A DNA stretch of 37,560 nt from JACCRE01 sp049790855 (GCA_049790855.1 JBAQZJ010000246.1:1-37560); one strand, 5' to 3'. Shown: positions 17,031 through 27,303, counted from the stretch's first letter. Translations and numbers: made by a program. Notes: a model not told the origin generated them from the sequence alone.

Positions 17031-19412
17031 TCAAACAGCCTGGTGGTAGAGAGCGGCTTCGAGTTCGTGGATTGCGGCAAGGTAGCCCGCTTTGCCGCCG
17101 AAGAGCTTAATAATCTCAATCGGCGTTCCGAACCGGGTCAGCGGATCGACTTTGAGAATGTCGAGCGATTCGACGCTCAAGATGCCGGCATCGGCGTACT
17201 TCTGCAGCAGTGCTTCGAGAACAGCCCGTGCCTGATCGCCATACTTGCCAAAGATGTTCCGTTTCTTGACCCGATTGGCACGCTCGCGACGTGTCAGCGG
17301 CGGTTGATCAAAGGCAACGTGGCAGATGAGATCGAAGGCATCGAGATCGCTGCCGACCTGGATGGCAAGCTCGTCGAAGAAAACGCCCTTGGCGGCGAGT
17401 TCTTCGAGAATCACCTGTTTTCGCTCGGCGGCCGTCCAGCAGGTCAGGAACTCATCGAGCGACGCGTAGGTGTTCCGGACGGCTTTCTGCGAATAATCGA
17501 TCAGGGATTCGGTGATGAGCTTGCCATGCTCGTCGAGATACTGCACCCGTTCGGTCGCGACCGAGACCGGGACATCGTTGACGTAGTATTTCACGACCCC
17601 AGGCGGAGGAGGATCGCCCCCAGAGCCGCCGGGCGGATCGGTGATCGCACCTCCTGTCGGCTCGTCGTCGACAGGTTCCGGAGGAGATTCAGGCGGTTCT
17701 TCGGGCGGGATGACGGGATCCGTCGGTTTCGGCTCGTAGATCTGAACGGGGTCGCCGTCAAAGTTCGGATCGGCGAACTGAGCAGTGGCCCGCTTGAAAT
17801 CCATGATTGTGAAGTAGAGCTTGTCGTAGTCCTCGTTGATCCGTGTGCCGCGGCCGATGATCTGCTTGAACTCGGTCGGCGAGTTGATCGTCTGGTCGAG
17901 TACGATCAGACGGCAGGTTTGGGCATCGACACCGGTCGTCATCAGCTTCGAGGTCGTCGCGATGACGGGATAGATCGATTCGGGATCGATGAAGTTGTCG
18001 AGCTGGGCCTTGCCCTCGTCATTGTCGCCGGTGATCCGCATCACGTACTTGTTGTTCGCGGCCGCCAGGTCGGGGTTCGCGTTCACCATCGCCTGCCGCA
18101 TCCGCTCGGCATGGTCAATGTTCTCGCAGAAAATGATCGTCTTCGAGAAACGGTCGGTCGCTTTGAGAAGCTCGGTGACCTTGGCGGCGACGACTTCCGT
18201 GCGCTTCTCCAGGATGAGATTGCGGTCGAAATCGCGAGCGTTGTATTCGCGGTCCTCGATGATGTTGCCGTACTTGTCTTTCCGGCCCACTTCGGGACGC
18301 CAGCCGTCGAGGTCTTTGTCGAGACCGATGCGAATGACCTTGTAGGGTGCGAGAAACCCGTCGTCGATTCCCTGCCGCAGCGAATAGGTGTAAACGGGTT
18401 CGTTGAAGTACTCGATGTTGGAAACGCCTTCGGTTTCCTTCGGTGTCGCGGTGAGACCGATCTGCGTTGCGGATGAGAAGTATTCGAGAACCTTCCGCCA
18501 GTTCGCATCGTCGGCCGCGCTGCCCCGATGGCACTCGTCGACGATGACGAGGTCGAAGAAGTCCGGAGAGAACTGCTTGTAAATGTTCTGGTCGTCTTCG
18601 GTGCCCGTGACCGCCTGGTAGAGACTGAGATAGATCTCGTAGGACTTGTCGACCGTCCGATTGGTGATCTTGGTCATCGCCTGCCCGAACGGCTTGAAGT
18701 CGTTCGTTTTCGTCTGATCGGCAAGGATGTTGCGGTCGACGAGGAAAAGGATGCGCTTCTTCGCTCCCGATTTCCAAAGCCTCCAGATGATTTGAAACGC
18801 GGTGTACGTCTTGCCGGTGCCAGTCGCCATGACAAGCAGGATGCGGTCCTGACCACGGGCAATCGCATCGACCGTGCGATTGATGGCGACGAGCTGGTAG
18901 TACCGCGGCACCTTGCCGGACCCGTCGTCGTAGTAATCCTGAGTCGCGACCGCTTCCTGGTCGGGCGTGTAACCCTTCGCGATCCGGTAGCGTGCCCAGA
19001 GATCCTCGGGAGTCGGAAACTGATCGAGCGGGATCTCGCGCGTCACCGGGCCGCTGGTGACGGTGCGGTCGTGCTCAAGAAAGGCATCGCCGTTGGAGCT
19101 GTACGCGAACGGAACGTCGAGGATTTCCGCGTACTCGAGCGCCTGCTGCATTCCGTCGCCGACCGAGTGGTTGTTGTCCTTGGCCTCGACGACGGCGATC
19201 GGGATGTTGGGCTTGTAGTAGAGGAGGTAGTCAGCCTTCTTGACTTGACCCCGCTTCACCGTCTTGCCGCGAACGATCACCCGACCGCGCGTGAAACAGA
19301 ACTCTTCGCGGATCTGCGTCATCACGTCCCATCCGGAGCCGTCAGCTCCGACGATGGCGGGCGTGATGTATTTCGTGCGAATGTCCGCTTCGGTCAGTTG
19401 TTTCTTGTCCAT
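17031..19412 (-). CDS. hsdR: Type I restriction-modification endonuclease/translocase subunit
   Basis: A 793-residue motor-nuclease that translocates unmethylated DNA and cuts it. The N-terminal PD-(D/E)xK nuclease has Asp61 in KADYLLYY and Glu76/Lys78 in AVVEAKD. The helicase motor has Walker A GTGKT at 198-202, DECH at 292-295, GLTATPKE and QIIGRGTRINEDYDKLYF. A Pro/Gly-rich linker (residues ~585-620) precedes a C-terminal EcoEI-type helical domain that would bind the methyltransferase. The ATG at 19412 (MDKKQLTEADIRTKYITPAI) is the family start. It is the first gene of the leftward operon; its promoter must lie in 19413-19592, next to the distal end of the CRISPR array. Confidence 0.95.
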   Translation of the reverse strand: MDKKQLTEADIRTKYITPAIVGADGSGWDVMTQIREEFCFTRGRVIVRGKTVKRGQVKKADYLLYYKPNIPIAVVEAKDNNHSVGDGMQQALEYAEILDVPFAYSSNGDAFLEHDRTVTSGPVTREIPLDQFPTPEDLWARYRIAKGYTPDQEAVATQDYYDDGSGKVPRYYQLVAINRTVDAIARGQDRILLVMATGTGKTYTAFQIIWRLWKSGAKKRILFLVDRNILADQTKTNDFKPFGQAMTKITNRTVDKSYEIYLSLYQAVTGTEDDQNIYKQFSPDFFDLVIVDECHRGSAADDANWRKVLEYFSSATQIGLTATPKETEGVSNIEYFNEPVYTYSLRQGIDDGFLAPYKVIRIGLDKDLDGWRPEVGRKDKYGNIIEDREYNARDFDRNLILEKRTEVVAAKVTELLKATDRFSKTIIFCENIDHAERMRQAMVNANPDLAAANNKYVMRITGDNDEGKAQLDNFIDPESIYPVIATTSKLMTTGVDAQTCRLIVLDQTINSPTEFKQIIGRGTRINEDYDKLYFTIMDFKRATAQFADPNFDGDPVQIYEPKPTDPVIPPEEPPESPPEPVDDEPTGGAITDPPGGSGGDPPPPGVVKYYVNDVPVSVATERVQYLDEHGKLITESLIDYSQKAVRNTYASLDEFLTCWTAAERKQVILEELAAKGVFFDELAIQVGSDLDAFDLICHVAFDQPPLTRRERANRVKKRNIFGKYGDQARAVLEALLQKYADAGILSVESLDILKVDPLTRFGTPIEIIKLFGGKAGYLAAIHELEAALYHQAV

Positions 19413-19592
19413 CACGCGGAAATCAACTGCGAACCGGTCACTCGTGCGGCAGAGCCATGGCTCGCCGCCAGCCAGACCTGCGGACCCGACGTCACCAAGC
19501 CGTGCAGCTTGCCAGCCCCGACGAGGTGAACACACAGGGAATCAGCCTATCGAACCCGCAGTTTCGGCGAAACGGTTGCCGGTTCAGGGTCC

Positions 19593-22500
19593 GTGCTCAA
19601 CGCCTGACGGCGTCATCGAACGAATCACCATCAAATACCGTTTCACCGGGTCATTTTCGGCAACGTGCTCAACGCCTGACGGCGTCATCGAACGAATCAC
19701 GAACGCTGAGCAGCTATCCGAAATCGCTCGCCGGTGTGCTCAACGCCTGACGGCGTCATCGAACGAATCACTCTCAATCTCCCGCAGCAAAGCGTCCAGC
19801 GCTTCGGGTGCTCAACGCCTGACGGCGTCATCGAACGAATCACAAGCGATCGTTGAGAAACACAAGCCGCCCAAGCCCGAGGTGCTCAACGCCTGACGGC
19901 GTCATCGAACGAATCACGCGAAGTCGAACGGCAGCGGGCGTCGGCGATCGAGAGCGTGCTCAACGCCTGACGGCGTCATCGAACGAATCACATAGATGGC
20001 TCTCGATCTTTGGCACGGCATCCCCGTGTGCTCAACGCCTGACGGCGTCATCGAACGAATCACTGCGTAGAGGATCGAGACCGTTTCGAAGCTGTCGACC
20101 CGTGCTCAACGCCTGACGGCGTCATCGAACGAATCACGGTGCGGTGCAACGAAAACCAGTCGCTCACGCTGACGTGCTCAACGCCTGACGGCGTCATCGA
20201 ACGAATCACAACGCTCAGGACCACCGAAGCGGCGGCGGTGGCGAGGTGCTCAACGCCTGACGGCGTCATCGAACGAATCACATCCCTGATCCGCTGCAAC
20301 TGATGCTGTCGACCACGTGCTCAACGCCTGACGGCGTCATCGAACGAATCACCCTCCAGTCGCGGCTCCGCCCTCGACCAGGCTCGAGTGCTCAACGCCT
20401 GACGGCGTCATCGAACGAATCACCCTGTGGGAAACTGCTTAGGCGATCCTCTGTGATCGTGTGCTCAACGCCTGACGGCGTCATCGAACGAATCACCCGC
20501 AACGGCTCGAACATGCCGAGGTCTAGGGCGTAGTGCTCAACGCCTGACGGCGTCATCGAACGAATCGCTCGAGCGCCTTGTCGCCGGTGATCGAGACTCT
20601 CGCGTGCTCAACGCCTGACGGCGTCATCGAACGAATCACATGGCGGTCTCCTGTGGACAGTCTAGACCGTCAGTCGTGCTCAACGCCTGACGGCGTCATC
20701 GAACGAATCACGAGTGGACACGAAGCGACAGGAAGCGACATCCCCTGTGCTCAACGCCTGACGGCGTCATCGAACGAATCACCTGGTCCCGGTGCCGTTC
20801 ACTTCCCGGCTGCCCGGTGCTCAACGCCTGACGGCGTCATCGAACGAATCACCAGGCGGCCTGGGGGACAGACACGCTGGCCGTGAAGTGCTCAACGCCT
20901 GACGGCGTCATCGAACGAATCACTCTCAAGACGAGTGGCGGCTATTTGCCGATCGGACAGAGTGCTCAACGCCTGACGGCGTCATCGAACGAATCACAGG
21001 TGTGGATCGGCGTGCTTCAGGTCAAGGCAGGTGTGCTCAACGCCTGACGGCGTCATCGAACGAATCACGCAGCGTCGGGATCACCTGCTTCGCCTCGAAC
21101 CCGTGCTCAACGCCTGACGGCGTCATCGAACGAATCACTGAGCTTGCGGATGCTCGCCAGGATGTTGTCGTGCATGTGCTCAACGCCTGACGGCGTCATC
21201 GAACGAATCACCAGAAAGGCGAAACGATGCTGACTGTCGAGCAGATCGTGCTCAACGCCTGACGGCGTCATCGAACGAATCACGTCGCGGCCGAGGTTAT
21301 CGTTCTGGGCCTCACCAAGTGCTCAACGCCTGACGGCGTCATCGAACGAATCACCATGTCCGTCCTCCACAGGCAACTTCTCAGCGACACGTGCTCAACG
21401 CCTGACGGCGTCATCGAACGAATCACCAGGCTGTCGCGGCGGCTGTGGCGTCTCAGGCGAGGTGCTCAACGCCTGACGGCGTCATCGAACGAATCACCGG
21501 TGCCAAGGCAGAAGACGCGGCCGAGGCAATCGAAAGGTGCTCAACGCCTGACGGCGTCATCGAACGAATCACGTGGCGAACCGGAACCCGTCTTTCGCCC
21601 AAGCCGTGTGCTCAACGCCTGACGGCGTCATCGAACGAATCACCCGATCGCCGTGAACTATGCCGTGAGAGTTGGGTTCTGTGCTCAACGCCTGACGGCG
21701 TCATCGAACGAATCACCTGATTGATGTTTGACACATATCCGATATCTGTCTAAGTGCTCAACGCCTGACGGCGTCATCGAACGAATCACTCGCTCCCCGG
21801 TGTTTACGCTATTGTGCCGCGTGTGTGCTCAACGCCTGACGGCGTCATCGAACGAATCACACCTGGAATTTCGAGAACCTCAGCGTGCGCACGGACGTGC
21901 TCAACGCCTGACGGCGTCATCGAACGAATCACGGGTTGGTGTACGCGACCCTCACAGCCAGCGGCGCGTGCTCAACGCCTGACGGCGTCATCGAACGAAT
22001 CACCGCCTGGTGCTGTCCGTTGCGGCTGGTTTTCGTGGCGGCGTGCTCAACGCCTGACGGCGTCATCGAACGAATCACTCGCGGGAAGATGATTCTGTCA
22101 CCTGGCCGCATCGAGTGCTCAACGCCTGACGGCGTCATCGAACGAATCACCTGGAGACCAGCTTGAAGTCGATTCCGCTCTTGTCGTGCTCAACGCCTGA
22201 CGGCGTCATCGAACGAATCACGACGTCAACCAGCTGACCGGCCGCGGGATCCCGATGTGCTCAACGCCTGACGGCGTCATCGAACGAATCACGCGGCCGG
22301 TGTGGTCGATCGCGGAGCCGTGTACGCTGTGCTCAACGCCTGACGGCGTCATCGAACGAATCACTCGCGAAGGCGGAAGCGGCGAAGCTCGCGACGGACG
22401 GGTGCTCAACGCCTGACGGCGTCATCGAACGAATCACCCGGCGTGCATGTCCGATGTGATCGGCCGCTGGATGTGCTCAACGCCTGACGGCGTCATCGAA

Positions 22501-22866
22501 CGAATCACAGTTTGCGCATGCTTCCAGTCGATGCGCATTTGCTTGTGCTCAACGCCTGACGGCGTCATCGAACGAATCACCCGTTCTTGATATCTGTGGG
22601 GGTTTTGCCAAGGGAGTGCTCAACGCCTGACGGCGTCATCGAACGAATCACCCGTCTCCGCGGCGCCGCTGTGGAACACGGCGTCGTGCTCAACGCCTGA
22701 CGGCGTCATCGAACGAATCACCAGCTTCTTTTTGACATGCTCGGGGAGATCGAGGCTGTGCTCAACGCCTGACGGCGTCATCGAACGAATCACGCGATCA
22801 TGCGTCAGGTGCTTTGCGTGCGTCACATCGGTGCTCAACGCCTGACGGCGTCATCGAACGAATCAC
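19593..22866 (-). CRISPR. CRISPR array, 46 repeats of 36 bases and 45 spacers
   Basis: Repeats start at 19593, 19665, 19736 and so on to 22831, with spacers of 34-39 bases. On the plus strand each repeat begins GTGCTCAACGCCTGACGG and ends GAACGAATCAC. All 46 are identical except the 14th (20533-20568), whose end reads AATCGC. Transcription is probably leftward: the leader and a promoter lie at the right end next to cas2. Read on that strand the repeat holds the hairpin ACGCC-GTCA-GGCGT followed by the eight bases TTGAGCAC, the size and place of a Cas6-generated 5' handle. No spacer repeats another by eye. Open frames across the array are artefacts of the repeat. Confidence 0.98.
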
Positions 22867-23182
22867 TGCACTGCTCGCAACCTTTGTTCATAACAAGAGA
22901 TACGACCACCTATTTCAAGCATCAGCTTATTGGAGGCGAAACCAATCGCCCTGCCGATTGTCTCGCGGAATGTAGCGTGCGGTCGATCGACGTAACGCGT
23001 CATGGGGTCGAATCTTCCGTGTCGCTCAATGCAATTCATGGATAGTTTCTCTGGCAACGAGACCTTACCTGCTGTCGTAACTTCACGTTACAGCAATTTC
23101 GCATCCCCGCGCTTTGACCACGCAAGGGTCCATGATTTCTATCAACGGGCAAGAGCACTGAGGGCAAAACCACAGAGAGACG
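22867..23182 (-). promoter_or_regulatory. CRISPR leader with candidate pre-crRNA promoter
   Basis: This 316-base gap between cas2 and the first repeat is richer in A and T than its surroundings. On the minus strand it contains TTGAAA (22918-22913), a 17-base spacer and TGTTAT (22895-22890), a plausible sigma-70 promoter whose start would fall about 15 bases before the first repeat. Nearer cas2, 23071-23094 forms a hairpin (GCTGTAAC ... GTTACGACAGC) that might end the cas transcript or bind an integration factor. No gene is visible. Confidence 0.6.
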
Positions 23183-23512
23183 TCAGATGACCCGGAATCC
23201 CGGCGGTGGTTCCGTCCAGTCGGAGCGATCACCCGTCGAGTGAATCGGGATCCGGCCGGCACATCCGCCGCAAAGCGGGATGACTAACAGATCGTCGACC
23301 TCGTCCAGAATGCGACCCAGCTCCCAGCGTAGCTTCTCAAGGGCTTCGCGGTCGAGCCGGCAGCGGAAGACACTGTATTGAATCCGCTCGCCGTAACCTT
23401 CGAGCCTCTTCGCGACCTGCCGCAAACGTTTCGGATCGCGAACGTCGTAGCAGACCAGATGCCACGAACGATCGGATCTCGACGGGCGGGAGCGTGGCGG
23501 GAGAGCGGCCAT
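23183..23512 (-). CDS. cas2: CRISPR adaptation protein Cas2
   Basis: A 109-residue Cas2 of the adaptation complex, which bridges two Cas1 dimers during spacer capture. It shows the ferredoxin-like start WHLVCYDVRDPKRLRQVAK with the conserved Asp23 after the first strand, then YGERIQYSVFRCRLD and LLVIPLCGGC. The ATG at 23512 is two bases beyond the cas4-cas1 stop and is preferred over the upstream ATG at 23530, which would overlap it; both are possible. It is the last cas gene before the leader. Confidence 0.92.
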   Translation of the reverse strand: MAALPPRSRPSRSDRSWHLVCYDVRDPKRLRQVAKRLEGYGERIQYSVFRCRLDREALEKLRWELGRILDEVDDLLVIPLCGGCAGRIPIHSTGDRSDWTEPPPGFRVI

Positions 23513-23514
23513 CG

Positions 23515-25197
23515 TCAGCGGAGTCGCCATCGGGCGAATAAGCCAGGGCTGCCAGACCACTCTTTTTCAAGCAGACGGACTTCCAGTTCGACCATCCGGT
23601 CATAAGCGAGGCTCCGCTCAAGGTGCGGATGGCGGTACGATTCCTTGAGCCGCTCTTCGAACAGAACGATCGCTTTGCGACGACCGGCATCGCTGAGCCA
23701 GACGTGATCGGTGGTGATCTGGAAATCGTCGGTCGGATGCCATTGTCCACGATTCACGCTGCCGACGAGCGGCATTTCCCACAGCGGCGTGCGAAACAGT
23801 TCCATCAGGTCGAGCACCAGCGGCGGCGCCGCCGACCGGGCCGTGTGGAAGAACCCGAATGCCGGCTCCAGGCCGATCGCGGTAATCGTCCGATGCAGCA
23901 ACGAGTGGACCAAGGCGTATCCGAAGCTGAGCAAGCAATTGAACCGGTCGCGCGGTGGATGTTTCGTACGTCCGTTGGGGCGCAAATCATCGGAGACTGA
24001 AGGCGCCAGCAGCGACGGCAACGCGCCGAAGTAACCTTTCGCGGCGATGCCTTCGAGACCACGCAGTGTGTCCACCGAGCCGGCGTCGGGAACCTTGCGG
24101 AGCGCTTCGCGGATGCGATCGAGGTGTTGTTGAACTTCCTCGCGGCGATCGGCGGCCCCACGGGTGCCGCGAAGCAGGTAACGGAGCTGGTTCTCGACCT
24201 TCGCGTGGACGAGCCGGCGGGTGAGTCGCAGACGCAGGTCGTCGTCCGTCAGTCCGCGGTACTGTCGGATTCGTTGCTGCACCCGGCTCGGCGAGGTCGT
24301 CAGGCCGGCCTGGAATCTCCCGCCGGCACTGACCCAGTCGAGGCCGACACCGTGCCGGGCGAGCAATTGAATCGCCTGCGTCGTGACCTGGCCGTGCCCG
24401 TGAACGACCACGCCGTCGAGCGACTCGATCGGCACGCGAACATTGCCGGCGTCATCGCTTCGCACGACCAGCGATTCACCGCTGCGTCCGATCGAAGCAC
24501 GATGAGCCGTGACGTGCAGTGTCTGCTTGTCGCGGCGCGACGGGAAGATCGTCGGCGTCACGGCGTCCGTATCGACTTGTCGTTCCGTGAGGCGTTCTTC
24601 CTCGGGCAGGCAGACGGGGGCCAGCGAACAGCGGGCGCAAAGCCGCTCGTTCTCGGTGACGGGCGGCCGATCGACCGTTTGCCGCAGCGTCTCAGCCCGC
24701 TCGATGGCCCGTCGCAATTCGTCGCGGGCCGCGTCGTCGATGACGACGAACGCCGTCTTCTTGTCGGCGTGATAGCGGACCCGCGCCTGCGGCACCGGCT
24801 CGCCGAGATGCTCTTCAAGCAGCACCGCGTAAGCGATCGCCTGCACGCGGTCGCTCGGCCAGGGCGAGACCTCGCCGTCGTCTCCTTTCTTGGCCCGCCC
24901 GCGCTTGTGTTCGATCGCGACCCACGCTCCATCCCGCCGCCGGACGGCGTCGACCTTGCCGCGCAGGTTCCAGGCTTCGCTCGCCACCTCGACGCTCCGC
25001 CGCTCGGGCGTCTCGTCGTCCGGCGACGCGATTTCGTCATGCAACCGCCTCCCGGCATACACCGCCGCATCGGCAACCCGAATCTCCTCGACCTCTTCCA
25101 GATAGAAGAGGCGTTCGCAATAGAGCAGCGCGTGCAGAGCCATGACGCGGAGGGGCGGGGCGTCGGGGGTGGCTACGGCGGTTCGATCGGTGTCCAT
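23515..25197 (-). CDS. cas4-cas1: Cas4-Cas1 fusion protein (spacer acquisition)
   Basis: A 560-residue fusion. Residues 1-205 are Cas4: nuclease residues Asp83 (KVDAV) and Glu96/Lys98 (AIEHKRG), and iron-sulfur cysteines C27, C187, C190 and C196. Residues ~215-560 are Cas1, the integrase, with the metal-binding residues Glu382 (LRGLEGIAAKGYF), His451 (GFFHTARS) and Asp463/Glu466 (LVLDLMELFR). Cas4 trims prespacers according to the PAM; fusion to Cas1 is known from the MYXAN/dev-type and type I-G (formerly I-U) systems. It overlaps cas5 by 25 bases. Confidence 0.95.
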   Translation of the reverse strand: MDTDRTAVATPDAPPLRVMALHALLYCERLFYLEEVEEIRVADAAVYAGRRLHDEIASPDDETPERRSVEVASEAWNLRGKVDAVRRRDGAWVAIEHKRGRAKKGDDGEVSPWPSDRVQAIAYAVLLEEHLGEPVPQARVRYHADKKTAFVVIDDAARDELRRAIERAETLRQTVDRPPVTENERLCARCSLAPVCLPEEERLTERQVDTDAVTPTIFPSRRDKQTLHVTAHRASIGRSGESLVVRSDDAGNVRVPIESLDGVVVHGHGQVTTQAIQLLARHGVGLDWVSAGGRFQAGLTTSPSRVQQRIRQYRGLTDDDLRLRLTRRLVHAKVENQLRYLLRGTRGAADRREEVQQHLDRIREALRKVPDAGSVDTLRGLEGIAAKGYFGALPSLLAPSVSDDLRPNGRTKHPPRDRFNCLLSFGYALVHSLLHRTITAIGLEPAFGFFHTARSAAPPLVLDLMELFRTPLWEMPLVGSVNRGQWHPTDDFQITTDHVWLSDAGRRKAIVLFEERLKESYRHPHLERSLAYDRMVELEVRLLEKEWSGSPGLFARWRLR

Positions 25198-25892
25198 GCC
25201 TCCTCCGGGGGGTAGGGTGATGGGTTGATTGTCGGCGCATACAGATGGGAGATCGTTCCCGCCATACCGGCTCGATCGATCCAGACGGTCAGCCGAGTGG
25301 CTTGCCGCATGTCGATACGCTCGTCGAGTTGTTCGCCGACGCGGCAGTACCAGCGAACTGGCGGCACGACGTCAAGCGGGGCAAGCTCGTCTGGCAGGAA
25401 GGAGTTGTCGCCGAGAAACGGCAAGCCGTAACGACCGGCGTTGAACTCTCCCGCAAGACCGCGACGGATGCGGTCTTCAAGAGCGTGGTTGCCGTCAAGA
25501 GCGATGACGGCATCCAAATCAGAGAGAAACTCGCGTCGAACCGGCGAGATGTTGTTCTTCCGTCCCTTAGCGAGTTCTTCGTCCGTTCCGGCGGCGCTTC
25601 CCACCGGATAGTTATGCAGTTGCTGGAAGGCCGACTGCACTCGCGGCGGCTCGGCGGTGGCGAGAATTCCCAAGGCGATGCGGCAGGCCGGCAGCCCTGG
25701 TCGGTTGAGCGTTGTCGGCACTTTGCCAGGATGTTTCTCGTCCTCCTCCGTCAGACGAGATTCGATCGCCGCGACGTTCAGCAGCAGGCCGTAAGCGGCC
25801 GACGGCGTGAGGAACGTCGCGGTCGGCCGATGCCAGCCGGCGGCGAAGGGACGGAAGACGGCGAAAGGAGCCGTCAACTTCAGGACGATCAT
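25173..25892 (-). CDS. cas5: Cas5 (DevS/Cmx5-like), Cascade subunit
   Basis: A 239-residue RAMP protein that caps the 5' handle of the crRNA in Cascade. It begins MIVLKLTAPFAVFRPFAAGW, the typical Cas5 first strand and loop, followed by TATFLTPSAAYGLLLNVAAI and GRYGLPFLGDNSFLPDEL. The wording matches the MYXAN-type Cas5 called DevS in Myxococcus rather than the I-C or I-E types. It overlaps cas7 by four bases and cas4-cas1 by 25, indicating tight coupling. Confidence 0.85.
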   Translation of the reverse strand: MIVLKLTAPFAVFRPFAAGWHRPTATFLTPSAAYGLLLNVAAIESRLTEEDEKHPGKVPTTLNRPGLPACRIALGILATAEPPRVQSAFQQLHNYPVGSAAGTDEELAKGRKNNISPVRREFLSDLDAVIALDGNHALEDRIRRGLAGEFNAGRYGLPFLGDNSFLPDELAPLDVVPPVRWYCRVGEQLDERIDMRQATRLTVWIDRAGMAGTISHLYAPTINPSPYPPEEAWTPIEPP

Positions 25893-26845
25893 TTCCCCTC
25901 CTTCGCCGGACCGAGCGACTTATCGGCGATCGTCATCAACAGTCGCTTCGGGTCGCGATCGAGCGTGACGCCTTTGCCGGCGAGCGTTTCGCGTTGTTCC
26001 GCCGAAAGGATTTTCACCAGTTCGCCGCCGAGGTAAAACTCGCCGGGCGGATAGATCGAATCGTTCTCGCAAAGCTCTTTCACGACGTCGGGCGGGCTGC
26101 CGTCGGCGTTGAAACAGTAGGTCGGATATCCCGCAACAAGCGATTCGGACAGCCGCGCGACGAGGCTCGCCGGGGCGAACTCGTAGTAGCTGCGGGCATG
26201 GTTGCCGGAAACGGCGTTGAGCTCCCCGATCGCCCGTAGCAGCGCCCGCGTCCACTCCGGCTTCGCCTTGCAGTCGTTGAAGTTGAGGGCGAAGGGGTAC
26301 TGGAAGGCGGTGACGGCGGTCTCACGGTGCAGCAGTGCGGAACTGGTCGCGTTGGAGTAGGCGCTCTTGTTCTCGCCGTCCTTCGGCATCAACGGTGATT
26401 GCGTAAAGACGCTGCTATGTCGGAACGGTTCCAAGGCTTTCGCGAGATTCATGCGGAGGACGGAGTCCCGCTTGAAGGTGAAGCCGTTCCGTTTCTGCTT
26501 CTCCATTTCCTTGCTGATCTTCGCCCGGTCGGCCTTTCCCGCCGCGACGAGGTATCCGAAGAAGAAGTCGTCGGCGTATTCGTCGGGATTCGGGTAGTCG
26601 CGGAACTTCACGGCGAGTTGCTCCTCGTCGTGCAGCCGTTCCCGGTTGGACGGAAGGCCGTAGCCTGCGAGAACCTCTCGCAAAGCGTTCCGCATCGCCT
26701 CGGGCGAGATGATCGGATAGTCGAAACGACCGTCGGTCACCTTCTGGATGACGGTCTTGTTGAGTTCGCTCTCGCCGCGGTAGTTTGCGGTCGGAGCGGC
26801 GTGGGTCAGGACGGTGGCGAACAGGTTCACGATTCGGGTCTCCAT
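25889..26845 (-). CDS. cas7: Cas7 (DevR/Cst2 family), Cascade backbone
   Basis: A 318-residue Cas7 whose copies form the filament along the crRNA. METRIVNLFATVLTHAAPTA and NYRGESELNKTVIQKVTDGR fit the opening of the DevR/Cst2 family; later SPEAMRNALREVL and NHARSYYEFAPASLVAR are typical. I prefer the ATG at 26845; a TTG eight codons upstream would overlap the cas8 stop. It is followed by cas5 with a four-base overlap. Confidence 0.88.
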   Translation of the reverse strand: METRIVNLFATVLTHAAPTANYRGESELNKTVIQKVTDGRFDYPIISPEAMRNALREVLAGYGLPSNRERLHDEEQLAVKFRDYPNPDEYADDFFFGYLVAAGKADRAKISKEMEKQKRNGFTFKRDSVLRMNLAKALEPFRHSSVFTQSPLMPKDGENKSAYSNATSSALLHRETAVTAFQYPFALNFNDCKAKPEWTRALLRAIGELNAVSGNHARSYYEFAPASLVARLSESLVAGYPTYCFNADGSPPDVVKELCENDSIYPPGEFYLGGELVKILSAEQRETLAGKGVTLDRDPKRLLMTIADKSLGPAKEGK

Positions 26846-26865
26846 CGGTGGGAAAGGCAGGTTGA

Positions 26866-27303
26866 TCAACGGCCGGACAGGGCCGACAGGGCGAGCAGCG
26901 AAAGCGTTTTGATGCGATCGGGGCCGGACTGCGTCGTCTCCGGCTCGCCGTCGGCAGCGGGACGTTGAAGTTCCCGGGCGAGGTCGAGATATTCGGCTCG
27001 CGTCAGGAACGTGTCTTCGAACGGCCCGAACCGGTTGCAGAAATCGGCGACGAAGTCGTGTCCGCGGCGAGAACGGAATGAGAGAAAGAACTCGGTGCAG
27101 GCCTTTTCCTTCTCCGTGGCGTACTGTTGCTTCTCGATGCCGGGGAACGCCTCGCCTTCGTTTCGATCCTTACGGGAACGGCGGAGCTTCTTGGCTTCGT
27201 CGTCGGTCTTGCCGAGCCGGTTCAACGCTCGAACCTCGACGTGAACGCGGGCGAGATCGTAAATCACTTCTTCGAGCGACCGCTGCTTCGATTGCTGCTT
27301 CAT
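26866..27303 (-). CDS. Possible Cas11 small subunit from an internal start in cas8
   Basis: No separate cas11 gene is present. Inside cas8 an ATG at 27303 (MKQQSKQRSLEEVIYDLARV) is preceded by GGAG with eight bases between, a good ribosome binding site. The product would be 145 residues, helical and highly charged, with a size and character like Cas11. Internal translation of Cas11 from cas8 is established for types I-B, I-C and I-D; for this system it is an inference. Confidence 0.4.
   Translation of the reverse strand: MKQQSKQRSLEEVIYDLARVHVEVRALNRLGKTDDEAKKLRRSRKDRNEGEAFPGIEKQQYATEKEKACTEFFLSFRSRRGHDFVADFCNRFGPFEDTFLTRAEYLDLARELQRPAADGEPETTQSGPDRIKTLSLLALSALSGR

Noticed and set aside
19593..22866. 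Many open frames across the array with the recurring peptide STPDGVIERIT
   Set aside because: They are translations of the CRISPR repeat and its other frames, broken by the spacers; no independent gene.
19593..22866. Assignment of the locus to type I-G (formerly I-U) because of the Cas4-Cas1 fusion
   Set aside because: The presence of separate Cas5, DevR-type Cas7, Cas6 and a Cmx8-like subunit fits the MYXAN/dev type better than Csb1/Csb2/Csx17.
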